Assembly: GCA_018398805.1 (NCBI GenBank)
Contig: JAGFBZ010001926.1
Span: forward strand, 1,798,001-1,862,000
Source: Hirundichthys speculiger
Lineage: Eukaryota > Chordata > Actinopteri > Beloniformes > Exocoetidae
Length of the DNA stretch: 64,000 nt
Reading direction: 5' to 3'
Position numbers and translations under genes: made by a program. Positions 44,458 through 55,917 of the stretch are shown one piece after another. The notes beneath the pieces were generated by a model. That model had not been told where the DNA came from and did not search any database. It saw only the letters and a list, made by a program, of their open reading frames with translations. Position 1 is the stretch's first letter; the number at the start of each line of letters is the position of its first letter.

Positions 44458-46444
44458 ATGGCAGTCGTCATCCGTTTACAGGGACTGAGAGTCACCGCAG
44501 GCTCTGAGGACATTCGCAGGTTCTTCACTGGCCTTAAAATCCCAGATGGAGGTGTGCATATAATTGGTGGGGAGCTAGAAGAAGCTTTCATTATCTTTGC
44601 TTCAGATGAAGATGCAAGAAGAGCCATGACGCGATCCCAGGGTGTCATTAGAGGTGCGCCTGTTACATTGCTACTAAGTAGCAAAACAGAGATGCAGAGT
44701 GTACTTGAAAGAAAAATGGAGGATGATCAACAAAGGAAATTTGAGGACAGGCCAAGATGTCCTCAAAGATTTATGGAGAGGAGATCACTGGAAAGAACAA
44801 CAACAAACATGGGACAGGATCAACAAAGGACATTTGAGGACAGGCCAAGATGTGCTCAAAGATCTGTGAACCCCGAGGTGGACGAGAGATCACATGATCG
44901 ATCTAAACTTTCCACCCAGCATCAAAGGAATTTGGATACAGAGAACTTCTTTGTGGTGTTTATAAACGGACTGCCTTTCTCTGTGACTGAGGGGGAAATC
45001 CGGGAGTTCTTTGGTGGATTGGTCGTTGATGAAATTGTTCTATTGAAAAATCACCGTGGAGAAAACAATGGGCAAGGTTTTGTCAAATTTGCAACAAGGC
45101 AAGATGCTTTGGAAGGCTTGAAGAGGGATAGGCAGTACATTGGACAGAGGTATATTGATGTTTGCACAACAACTGTCTACGAATGGTTTCGTGCTACTGG
45201 TAGAATGCCAATGGTTTCCGCTACAGGTGACAACTTTGGAAGAGGAAGATCACCTGTTCGCAGCCAGAGGAATGCACAGCTTCATGCAAGGTCACGATCA
45301 CCTGTGACCCGGAGCCATGTTGCTCCTTCTGATGAGAGTTATTGCGTGATGTTGGACAATCTGTCCTTTGGAGTGGAAAAAGAGGATATAAAACAACTTT
45401 TTCATAATGCCAGGCTCAAGAATGACCAGATCTTGCTCTTAACTGATAGTGATGGGAATAAAACTAGATCGGGATTTGTGCTGTTCAAAAGTCTGCAGGA
45501 TTATAATGATGCTTTAAGTCGTGACAAAACAGTGTTTTTAAAACGAAGTCTGTACACCCAGCCTATCTCGAGAGAGAATATGATTGCGTTTCTGAAATCT
45601 CAAGGTCTTTCTGACAGACTCCCTGGAAACCCTGAAAGTGCGGAGGGGAGACCTTCATCTTACCCCAGGGACTTTTATGACTTCGAGAAGGTGTGTGTGT
45701 CTGTGAGGAATCTTCCATTTGATGTTAGAAAAGTTGAGATAATTGACTTTTTTCACGGGTTTAATGTCACTGAGGACAAAGTGTGGGTGCTGCGTGACTA
45801 CAAAGGTTTTGGGATTGGACATGCTTTGGTTCACTTTGGGTCTGAGGCAGAAGCAATGGGGGCATGTGCTCTCAATGGACAACGGTTTCTTGGGTCAGAG
45901 GTTATAGTGAAGTGTATTTCACGCTCTCAGATGAAGCAGTTGACTGCTGATCCTCCAGCAGTACAGGAACCATTTGAAAAAAGAGGAACTTTACTCGGGC
46001 AGGCGGAGCGGGACCAGAGAGGGATCCTTTTATCCTGGTGACACTTTAAGGTATCCCAAGAATGGTAATAAGCCAGTGACTAACGTGAAAGACAACATCC
46101 TTGGAAGCAGTGATTATGAGCTCCGTGCAGTAAGGCCTGGTTCTCAAGATAAGGGTAATGATGTCCGTGGCAACTTTAACTCTCCTGTGCAACGTTTTGA
46201 TGGAGGTTCCACCTGTGTACAACTGACCAACCTGCCATTTCAAATCAGAAGTGAAGAAATCTATGATTTTTGTTATGGATATCGCGTCGTACCTGGATCT
46301 GTCTCAGTTCAGTATGACCAGACTGGAAAATCTAAAGGCTCCGCCACTTTGGTATTTGAGTCTCACCAGGAAGCGTTGGCTGCAATTCGAGAACTAAGTG
46401 GAAGACCAATTGGCTCAAGAAAAATAAACCTAGTACTTGTATGA
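44458..46444 (+). CDS. rbm12b: RNA-binding protein 12B, five RRM domains (one frame break)
   Basis: An RNA-binding protein of the RBM12/RBM12B group, expected in the nucleus; its detailed role is poorly known. Start ATG 44458 gives MAVVIRLQGLRVTAGSEDIR, almost identical to human RBM12B. RRM-type domains begin near residues 1, 162 (FFVVFINGLPFSV), 293 (CVMLDNLSFGV), 410 (CVSVRNLPFDV) and 583 (CVQLTNLPFQI). Between the first two there is a tandem DRPRC-type duplication (44716-44870). The coding part is one exon, as in other vertebrates, preceded by acceptors at 44434 and 44456. The frame shifts at about 45975-46041: one extra base, plausibly in the A6 run at 45977-45982. With it removed, 661 residues remain; human has about 1000, mostly a longer repetitive linker. 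An ATTAAA at 46718-46723 is a likely poly(A) signal. Confidence 0.9.
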
Positions 46445-48900
46445 AGTTGAATTGCTTTTCAGGAATCTGCCTTACTCCATTAGTGTGTAAATGTTCAGTT
46501 TCTTGATTGATGAAAAGATGATAAAACAAAAGCAATGCTGTTTGTTTCTCTGACTGGGGGGGGGGCTTCTGTGGCATGGCTTCAGATTTTTTTTTCTTTT
46601 GGGTTGGGCATTTCTTTTAAATAATGCTGTGCAGTTTTGAGTCGTTATAATTTTTGTATGCAGTTTTTTTCCTTATACAATTAAGCTTTAAAAGGTTTAG
46701 CTTGTAACAAAATGTGCATTAAAATTCACTTGACTCTTTTCATGTTCCAGTATGTTGTAAAATAATTATTAAACAAAACAAAATTCACAGTAGTGTTTTT
46801 TTGTTGTTTTTTTTTTCTCTCTCCCACACCCAATTGAACCAGGGCCAAATTGCAGTACATTTTATGTCTAGACTCTAGATGAAGAAAATTGAATAGCTGG
46901 CTGACTGAAAACTTAGAGATTACGGTACTATGTGTTCCTGTGTGTTCCAGCTGAGACGGCGACCCTCATAGTTAAGTATCAGAACTCCAGTCTTAACTCT
47001 TACTAAATAAAATTATAAACCCTTTCACATGTACATTATACTCACATGAAGAGCATGAGAACATAATGTGATTTTTTTTCTTTTTATGAGGAAGCTTTAG
47101 AATTCTGTTGGAAATCTGGTATCCACTTGTAATTTTTCATAAGGTAATTGCAAAATAATACAGTTTTAATAACTGGTATTAAAGACCTCAGGCAGATCAG
47201 GGTTTCCTTTCCTGACTTAAGATCACTTTAAGATGTATGGTAATCACGTTTTGTAAGAATCCAGCAGTATCCACCACTATGGGACTTGTGTGTCACAGAA
47301 CTCAGCTCCTTTACCACATCTGGTGCAGCAGTGGTTTGGGTCCGACGATCCGTTCAGCAGTCCTCACAGTGTGCTGAGGTCTGGTTCTGTTATGCTTGGT
47401 GGCAGCTCCAAACCAGCGATATTTCTGCCTTCACAATGCTTAAAAATATGATAAACCCAAAACAGGGTCAGAAATAGTAACCAATTTTTGTTACTCTAAC
47501 GTTTTTGCTCATTCGTGGAAATCTGCAAAATAATTTGAGGGAATTTGTCTGATTCCCTCGAGGCCTGTGCATGTTGACAAATGTTAGACGTGACATTCAG
47601 TTTTATTTTGAAAGGTGTAAACAGGAAGTCAGTGTTCGAGAGACTCTCGTGCATGACGCCGGTGAGGTTCAGACAGACTACCACGCCAAACGAGATTGAT
47701 GGAGCGAGAGGTAAAATAAAGAATATGAATAGCATGCTTGCATTATAATGTGACTAATTTGTAATTTTACGAGCGCTATCTTAAGAATTATTAGTTTAGA
47801 AATAAAAACAAAGATGGGTTTACAGAGTTAAAACTTACCCATCAGCTTTTTAGGAACTCATTTACAGCCTAAAATTTCAAGTTATAAAGCAGAAACTTTA
47901 ACACAGGTACATTAAAAAAAAAAAAAAAAAAAAAGTACCTGTGTAACCGTTAGTTGAAGCAGTTATTTTCAAATGTTAACTGCTGATGGCAACGTCTGCC
48001 GTTCATGCTGTGGTCCGTCGTGTACGCTTTTGCCTGCCCTGAAACTGGATTTATAAGAGGATACGAGAGGATTACGGTACAGAATATTATCCTAACGTAT
48101 CTGCTTTATAATTAGAGCTGCATTACTTTAATTAAAGTGTTCTTTAAAACTGCTGTTTCTTAACATATGACAAATTAGTTGAGCGTTAAGCTAATAGGCC
48201 AGTGATGGTGCTTTTGTACTGTATAAAAGCACTCTTAGCTAACCGCTGTGCTTTATACAACTTTGGACGCATCAGCTCACAGAGCGTGTATTTATTTCTG
48301 AAAAGCATTGGATGCTTGGATGATACATATGGTCATGTTGATGGAATATTTTTCTGCGTTGAACAACGTAGAGTTAGAAAAAAAAACAAAGCATTTTAAG
48401 TAAAAGTTCCTATGTGTTTGTTTCAATCCACAAAAAGTGTGGTGAATATTATTGACAGGCAGACTTGGCTTTGAGCCCGAGTTGGACCATCAATGGTCTC
48501 CACAGTCCTTTTTAGAAAACACTGAACAGGAATATATAGATGTATTGTTTGCTTCTAACTAGATTCGATACTTGGGGTATGAAAGTCGTCTGACACCAGT
48601 GGTTTTTTTTATTATTATTATTTTCTTAACAATTTAAACATTGTTTTTTTTCCTAATAAAAAGGTATTTATATTTTTACATTTAAAAACATTTGGGGCCC
48701 AAATGTCTGGATAAAGCTAATTTTCTGCATATTTGGCTGATAGGAAACATGATCATATCATTTGAAGAGAGAAGTATTTCCAACCTGGGAAACTGTAACG
48801 CAGCTACAAATGTTCAGTTATGGAATGAATTCCAGCATTTTCAGCACCAGATAGAGGCTAACTCCAGAGTTTGCTGTTTTTTCATGTTCCTGTTCCCCAT
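46445..48900. other. rbm12b 3' UTR and intergenic DNA
   Basis: The first 280 bp are probably rbm12b 3' UTR. Beyond, A/T runs (47912-47933, 48602-48625) and no recognisable gene. Possible untranslated first exons of the next gene are a CpG-bearing block ending in GAGCGAGAG|gtaaaa at about 47712, or the CpG block at 48000-48060; neither can be confirmed. Confidence 0.4.
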
Positions 48901-49483
48901 TGACTTAAAGGTGGGGTAGGTGTTCTTTGAAAAAACGGTTCCAGCAATCCAACTCAAGTGAGATTTTGAAAATATACACTCCCTCCCTCCTCCCAAAGGC
49001 TCTGCCTCCTCCTCTTCAGCTCACCCCTCGAAACCACGCCTTCACACGATTCATGACTACATGAACCGCAGGGAGGGAGGGAGGGGTGGGAGTGCTTTGA
49101 TATTTGATGGACATATTAGGCAGCCAATAAATGTAAAGATGATCAGTACATTGATTGGTCAGAGTTATTCTCTGATTATACCCTCTATACTGGACCAAAA
49201 CGTTTCTTTTTTTTGCAAACATTTTATTCCAGTGGGTGCAATGGGAATGTGAAAAGGTTTTCAGGCAATATTGTAAAAAGTGCTGCAAAAAAAGAACACC
49301 TACCCCACCTTTAATAAACTTGTCCTTTTTCACATGATGGCTCCTTAAATGCTTAATCAGATTGGTTGTACTACATTTATCAACATTCAGGCCACCTCTG
49401 GAAAGCGCAGCCTTCCATAATGAGCATGCTGCAGTTTTCCTGGTGGGCTTTTGAAGCCTAAAATAGAGCCATATTACTGACAT
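48690..49483 (-). pseudogene. hAT BED-finger relic interrupted by a MITE
   Basis: On the minus strand 49445-49320 encodes KTAACSLWKAALSRGGLNVD and TTNLIKHLRSHHVKK, a BED finger with its H-x-H pair (one finger cysteine is replaced by Trp). The frame stops at the MITE at 48905-49314. On its far side the minus strand resumes with N-M-K-K-Q-Q-T-L-E-L, which resembles the 'KQQTL' phrase that follows BED fingers in this family. It is decayed. The 49600-49745 stretch (..ccaatactggtattggaacaactct) looks like part of the same element. Confidence 0.6.
48905..49314. mobile_element. MITE with 24-bp perfect inverted repeats and TTAA ends
   Basis: Left end TTAAAGGTGGGGTAGGTGTT and its exact complement at the right end extend identically for 24 bases, with TTAA at both borders (48905-48908, 49311-49314). 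TTAA target sites suggest mobilisation by a piggyBac transposase; a Harbinger-type TTA site is the alternative. The interior (about 360 bp) has GGGA-rich tracts and no conserved ORF. Confidence 0.85.
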
Positions 49484-49808
49484 AACGCTAATGCTAGATA
49501 GCTATCTCTACCCAACTGCTTATATGCCATTGCTTCTCCATCTGGCACCACAAAAAAAAGAAGTTGCAAGGTAGTATTGTGTTACTTCTTTTGCTTTTTT
49601 TGTTTTAGAATGTGTAGAAAATGAAATGGTATTGGATGGTGCATAGAAGTAAATAGTAACTGATGCTGAGTCCCTTATTTTCAGCAGCATCAGCCAGAAT
49701 TTCCAATACTGGTATTGGAACAACTCTACTTGTAACACAATGCTATTTGGCATATTTGTGAAGTCTTGTTGAAGTAAAACATTAAAATCTTACTGACTGA
49801 CCCCCAGA

Positions 49809-51356
49809 ATGGAGGTATCAAGAAGAAGATTCCTTTTGAAACACCTGGAGCCAGCGAGACCCCTGCGCCGCTGCATCCACGCTGATGTTGGTATGTTCTC
49901 AGCACTAGTTGGTCAGCCTTAAGGTGTCAGGTTGAAATGTACAATGTAAATAATTACTGGAGTATTCATAAAAACTGCATCACTTTATTTAGAGCCACAT
50001 TTCAATCCTGCTGCATGTGCACAGACACTGATGGATCAAGAGGTAGGAATTCCAAAATAACACTCTAGTTTTCTCTCTTTCTAAGCACTAGACTTTCAGA
50101 TTTTTCAGATTGCTTTTGTCCTGATGTTATTCAGTTTATATTTATGACAGTTAAGTCTGATAAGTAACATAATAATGGTTGCCTTTTGATTTTCATTCAA
50201 AAACGGAACAGCTGTCAAGTATTTTAATATCCATTTTTAGAATAAAAAATAATGGCTTTTAAAATAACTTTTAATAATAAAATCAACCCTTAAGACATTT
50301 AAATCAGAAAAGACTGAGTTTTCTTTCTCTAATTTTGCATTTGACAGACAAATGTTGGTATAGAGAACTTCTACAAGATTGTAAATCTTCACAAACAGAA
50401 AGAAGGTAAGACTCAAAATACATGGCAAATATTAAAGTGGACATCAAATGGCTATTTTGTGGCAGCCATTTTTCACTTATCTAGGGTACATCTCCATGAA
50501 CTGTCAAGACGTTGTAGAAATGAAAACAAAACAGTTTGTATGAAACAGGAGCTGATCACTCGTTCCTTGGTGTGTTGTTGAAAACTTTAGCTTATAAAAT
50601 GAATGCAGTATCCATATATAACTCAACAACTATACTGGCTATATTGGCAATTTCCCAGTGGCTGGGTCAGTGACATCATAATTTATAGAGGGAAAAAGTC
50701 CTTCTCATGAATGAACATGGCTCTTTTAGTTTATGCTAGAATCTGACCACTGAAGGCAGTCCGTGTTGTTGGCTGAAGTCCTGAAATAAAGACTCGCACC
50801 CCAGAGTTTGTGACACTTCGGGGTCCTATTTTTATTTTACTTAAAACATATCAAAACCTCATACATCTCTCTCTTTTTTTAAGCTTACAATGTAATCTAA
50901 GGTAGGAATTCAACCTAATAACTCATTAGATAAGTCCAAAAACACAGAAAAGCATACCATGTCCACCTTCAAATGTACACATTACAGATCTCCTAGATAC
51001 TGGACACACCTATTGTAATACTTCTTGTGTTTAAGAAAAGAGTTTATTCCAATAGTAATGGGCTTCTTTTTTTTTATTTAAAGCCAGAATATCTTACACA
51101 AGGGATTTTTTAATTGGTCTGGCTAGCTGCCCTGAGGCCAAGAAAAAGCCGGAGTATCTCCCAGAGCATCCAGTGGTCTTACCCAAGGCGGTAAGTTGGA
51201 TGTTATAATAGCATTTTGTTTTATTATTATTTACTTATTGGTCAAAATAACTGTTCTTTTTGAACCTACCACTTTTTTTTTTTATCCTGACAGAGAGATC
51301 CTTGGCACCTAGGACTTGGAGAAATGATGGACAATGGTGGAAAAGGAGACATGTGA
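49809..51356 (+). CDS. c8orf88: C8orf88-like small protein with eIF4E-binding-type motif
   Basis: Five coding exons with consensus borders and matching phases: 49809-49890, 49993-50042, 50348-50405, 51084-51196 (approx. donor), 51294-51356 (stop TGA). They encode about 119 residues, matching the 117 of human C8orf88. The start LLKHLEPARPLRRC resembles human 'LQPARPVRH'. The core ISYTRDFLIGLASCPEAKKK and PEYLPEHPVVLPK resembles human 'IKYSRDFLLKLSSV' and 'PDFLPDHPIVLQK'. YTRDFLI fits the eIF4E-binding consensus Y-x4-L-hydrophobic, so the protein may bind the cap-binding factor and modulate translation; that role is inference. The tail RDPWHLGLGEMMDNGGKGDM is also reminiscent of the second eIF4E contact of such proteins. 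Linkage to rbm12b parallels human chromosome 8q. Confidence 0.8.
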
Positions 51357-52793
51357 GTTCAGTGTCATAATGTAAGTTACAGTGACTTTGTCGAAATCAA
51401 TTTACTATTGATGCAAATAACATCAAAATTACATTGAGGGTGCGGTGCCTTTTGATAAAGTTTGGCTACATGAACAAGGCAAGGAATACTGCTGCCAACT
51501 TCAGAGTTCATGGTTCCAGTCTCAGAGTTAGTTTGGCCATATCTAATTTGATGTAAGACCTCCATACTCATTCAAGTAATATGTAGTAAAAGTTAGCATT
51601 AGCCTGTGGACTTTTAGCAAACTTGTCATAAAAGGTTGTTCAAAATTTTGAAAAGATGAACGATTATTTGCTTGACACACTTGTTTCCAATAGAGTGCCT
51701 TCTTTATGGTGACAGAAACAGTTGGGTAACTTAATTATCACAGGTTTTGCTGCAACCTTCTGCTGCCTGCTGATGCTAACTGAGAGAAAGACCAGATTTT
51801 ATTCCGGTTTAAGGCAGGTTACCGAATTTCTGAGTGACCACATAACATTATGGGCTCATTATGTTATCAGAGGGATAACAATTGGATTATAAGATGCCAT
51901 AGGTGATGATAACCTTGTACATACTTTGACTCTTCAAGATGTAGTGATGGTCTGGATGACATAGGAGATTACAGAATGTTCATTGCAATCATAAGAGACT
52001 TGACTTAGACCTGCCACTCCCAAGATTTATGACTTGACTGGGATTCACCAATATAGATAAAAATTATTGAGAGCATCTTTTTTGTAGAATCGGGGATTAC
52101 CTCCAACAGACCGTTTTGTCTATGACAGTTCATAGTTGTGTGAAGATTGTATTGTGGTTCTGTAAAACTTGTGAATGTTGGATGGGATCAACTGAAAATG
52201 CTGATTAGAACAGTTAGTTTAAAAGAACAGTTTGTTACTTTAACTTGAGAAAGACATCTTTCATGTCAACCCAAGTTCACTGTCTTCTTCATCATCTTAG
52301 TGCTGACCACTGTGTCAAAGCTTCAGGTGCTGCACCACCCAAACCACCGTAGCAAACATTCTGAAGGTTTTTTTTTTCCCCTCCCACATTCATTTCGGCT
52401 CAGACACGGTGGTTTGTGCATCTGACCATGCAAGCTCTGTGTTACGTAAATTTAATCATGTGCCCCAGTCTGCCATGGTCTGCCAGGTCTCTGTGGCTGA
52501 CTGCATAGAGGTCAGAAATTTGTAAATGTGCAGACTGAGCGTGCTGGCTACGCATGTGCCTGGTTAAATCCGCCATTCTGAAAAACACAAGCAAGCAAAA
52601 GAACACATGAGATACTTATTTTGACTTTGCAGGAGAATCGAATGTTATTCATACCTCAAGGATTTACTGTAGACCAACTGTGTGCACGTGCAAGATGAGC
52701 TATGGCAAAGCTGACCTGAAAGGTAGTAGGAATAAAACTAGTACCTTTCAGGTAAACTCTGGTTGTTGGACCAAAAAAAAAAAGATTATATAT
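51357..52793. other. Downstream intergenic DNA
   Basis: No gene or clear repeat was recognised. An AATAAA at about 52732 could end a long c8orf88 transcript but is far from the stop. The region ends at the Tigger element. Confidence 0.4.
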
Positions 52794-54095
52794 ACTGTAT
52801 TTTCACAACCATAAGGCGCACATAAAAGTCTTAGATTTTCTTCAAAATGTGCGGCATGCCCTGTAGTGCAGTGCGCCCTGTGTGTGTGTTGTTGTAAGGC
52901 GGACGTAGTAGACACACCATGAGAACGTTATAGGGGAAGTGTGGGCATAGATTATATATAAAAGAACGGGTATGTGCGTTATGCAGAACATCGTTGTTTT
53001 AACAACCCTTGAAAATGGCAAAGAGACACGCGTATGAAGCACAGTTTAAACTGAAGTCCATCAGCTACGCAAAGGAACATGGAAATAGAGCAGCAGTGAT
53101 TTTTAAAAGAAAGACTTTGCCTAAAGAGAAGTTTCCAGCAGGAAGTTATCATTAAGGCAAATGAAAAGGGCTGGATGGATGAGGAAATGATGAGAGTGGC
53201 TGAGGCAGGTGTATGTAAGGAGACCAGGTGGTTTTTTTCACGCATCACCATCGCTGTTGATCTGTGACTCTATGCGTGCCCATATCACAGCCAATGTGAA
53301 AAAACAAGTGAAACAAATGAACTCTGAGCTTGCTGTCATTCCGGGAGGCCTGACAAAGGAACTTCAACCGCTGGACATCAGTGTGAACCGGTCGTTCAAA
53401 GTAAGGGGGCGTGGGAACGATGGATGAGCGATGGAGAACACAGCTTCACTAAGAGTGGAAGGCAGCGCCGGGCGAGTTACGCCACAATTTGCAAATGGAT
53501 TGTACATGCTTGGGCTAACGTGTCTGCTGGCACTGTTGTTCGAGCTTTCGCAAAAGCCGGCATCATTTCAGAGGAGCCTCACGGCACGGAAAGTGACTCT
53601 GACAGTAAAGAAAGTAAACCTAGCATGTTTGATGGAGATTTAGCGCAGCTGTTCAGTTCAGAAACAGAGGATGAGGACTTCGATGGGTTTGATTGATAAC
53701 GATTACCGGTAAAAGAAAAATGTGAATACCAAACTCAGTTTTGCTCAAGCTCTTAATTTAAATTTGTTTCATCTGTGTGTTTTAACATGCCCGCGCCTAT
53801 TGATGATTAAAAAAATGTTAGTTCTTTTGTAATCAATACTTAAATAAACCACAACCAAACTCAGTTTTCCTCCTGCTCTATTTTTAACACTTGTATGCTT
53901 GTCTGTGTTGTTGTAAGGCCGACGTAGTAGAGGACACCATGAGAACGTTGAAAGGGGAGGTGTGGGCGTAGATTGTATATAAAACCCGCGCCCTATAATT
54001 AGGTGCACCTTGTGTGTGTTAAATACAGTAATGGCACACAAAAACTGAGACTGCGCCTTTTAGTACGGTGCGCCTTATGGTCGTGAAAATACGGT
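52794..54095 (+). mobile_element. pogo/Tigger transposon, internally deleted
   Basis: Inverted ends (tactgtattttcacaaccataaggcgca at the left; its near-complement at the right, 2 mismatches in 26) carry the 'ataaggcgca' signature of Tigger. The coding relic starts at 53016 (MAKRHAYEAQFKLKSISYAK), jumps straight to a C-terminal part (KRKTLPKEKFPAG), then FHASPSLLICDSMRAHITAN and GLTKELQPLDISVN of the DDE domain, and ends at 53696 with an acidic tail. The deletion removes much of the DNA-binding and catalytic region, and at least two frameshifts and stops are present. Two direct repeats (52888-52963, 53907-53984), each with tatataaaa, flank the coding part. Confidence 0.85.
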
Positions 54096-54106
54096 GTGTG
54101 TGTGTG

Positions 54107-54193
<87 letters not shown>

Positions 54194-54280
54194 CACACAC
54201 ACCACCGTATATATGTGTGTGTGTGTGTGTATGCATGTATGTATGTGTATACATACATACGTATGTATACATATATATAC

Positions 54281-54313
<33 letters not shown>

Positions 54314-54330
54314 TACATACGTACACGGTA
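54094..54330. repeat. Compound TG/TA/CA/CATA microsatellite
   Basis: A (TG)n, then about 36 TA units (54109-54182), (CA)n, (GT)n and CATA/TATG units. The long Tyr/Ile- and Cys/Val-rich frames on both strands are artefacts of the repeat. Confidence 0.95.
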
Positions 54331-54570
54331 CAGGTGGCTCATGGTACGGTCCGTACCGCTGTTTTTGTGTTACAGATTCGTTACAACTTCAGACCACCCG
54401 GTACCCTAAGCCTGCGATCACAAGATACCGAGTTTGCGGAAAGCGCAACTCGCATGTCGGCGCGTAAAAGAGCGCGTCCAAATGGAATAAATGTGCGTCC
54501 ACCTGGTCACATGTGGACGTGCACAAACAGCTCTACCTCTCGATTATGCATCACAGTATTACTTGCATAC

Positions 54571-55635
54571 GTAGGGCCCTATGAAATCCGTTTTATTTTT
54601 TCTCAAATTCCGTTTTAATTTTTTTCATTTTCGGTGTTTTTCAGTTTTTAATTTTTGAGAATTCAGTTTTAAGCATTTTATGCAAATTTAACCCCAAGAC
54701 AGTATAAAAAGTAATGAAATATAGACAATTTATGAAATTTTAACTGTAAACTTGAATGTTTTTATACTTTTAAACATATTGGGTTTAACAAAACATTGTT
54801 TTTTTTTTTTTTTGACAAAAAAATCACGTTTTTTCTATGTAATAACTAAGAAAAAAATAATTCAAATAGGTAAAATCCATTTAAAGTGCAAAAACAGAAA
54901 TTTCAACAGCAGTAAACTAATCGTTTTAGTTTGTTTAATTTCTTCTGTTATCAGACAGTTTGTCATAACGTAACTGATATTTTTCAGGTATGTCATGACA
55001 AACTGTGTGTCTGAACAGAAAAGACTATATTTACTATAGCTGATGTAGATCCCTCCCTCCCCCTGGCCCCTTCCACCAGGCCGGGGGGAGGGAGGGATCT
55101 ACATCAGCTATAGTAGGTGGTATATAGGGAGGTCTGGGCCTCTCTGCTGAAGCTGACTGCCCCGCGACCCGACCAAGCGGGAGCTGATGGATGGAAGTGA
55201 TCCTCGCACGTATATTTTCGTGTCCATTCAATTGTGTGCTGGCAAAACTTGCAGAATTTTGAATCACCAGACACATAATAATCTCGGGGAAGCTGCTCTG
55301 TCCTGTACCTGGGAGTAAGCCGCTAGTTCCTTTGCTTCTTCGCCGGTTTCTGAGGTGTGTTGTTGTTTTGTTGTTGTTGTTGTTAATGATGAAAGTGGGG
55401 GCAGGAGGGGGCAGAGAAGCTAGAGGGTCCCCACCTTTCAGTGACCCCTCTTGGAACATTTTCTCGAAAGAAAAGTTCCTTCTAGTCTGGGAGAAAAAAA
55501 CAACAACAAACGTTTTACACAAATTGCCGTTCAGTTCTGTTATATTGCGCATCTAAAGTGAATTCTGTTTTTAATCTCCCATTCCGCGTTTCCGTCCGCA
55601 ATTTTGTGATCGCGGATTCCATAGGGACCTACATA
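54571..55635. mobile_element. hAT-like non-autonomous element with nested LINE tail
   Basis: The left end tagggccctatgaaatccg is mirrored by cggattccatagggaccta at the right (2 mismatches). No transposase ORF is present; internally 'tccgttttaatttttttcattttcgg' type A/T tracts match this family's subterminal zone. A foldback hairpin (55032-55115) and, directly after it, a 'ctctctgctgaagctgactgccccgcgacccgacc..gatggatgg' segment, the 3' tail style of a teleost LINE, are nested inside. A clean 8-bp target duplication could not be found. Confidence 0.6.
55032..55115. repeat. 37-bp near-perfect hairpin
   Basis: Arms 55032-55068 and 55079-55115 are complementary at 36 of 37 positions, with a 10-nt loop. 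The arms include CCCTCCCTCCCCC/GGGGGGAGGGAGGG, so the G-rich side could also form a quadruplex. It is inside the hAT-like element, just before a LINE tail. Confidence 0.92.
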
Positions 55636-55917
55636 CGTTTTTATTCTCTTGAGGTCAGAGGATGTCTGGTCAGCACTTGTGGTGGATGTCGGAATACTCA
55701 CAGCCAGACACGTCGGTCTGTACAGCTGTGGCATGATCTCTATATAAAATATGGCAATATGGAAAATATGATATCTTGATTATAGTGACCAAATTATCAC
55801 GGTTTACGATATTATCGTCGGTATTCTTAATTGCTGTACAAAGGTCCAAAAAACACATACATTTAAATAATTTTACTAAATATTGTGATTTTTTTTTTGT
55901 CATACTAAAATATTAGT

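Noticed and set aside
54094..54467. Long Tyr/Ile and Cys/Val frames on both strands
   Set aside because: Translations of the dinucleotide microsatellite; no non-repetitive coding content.
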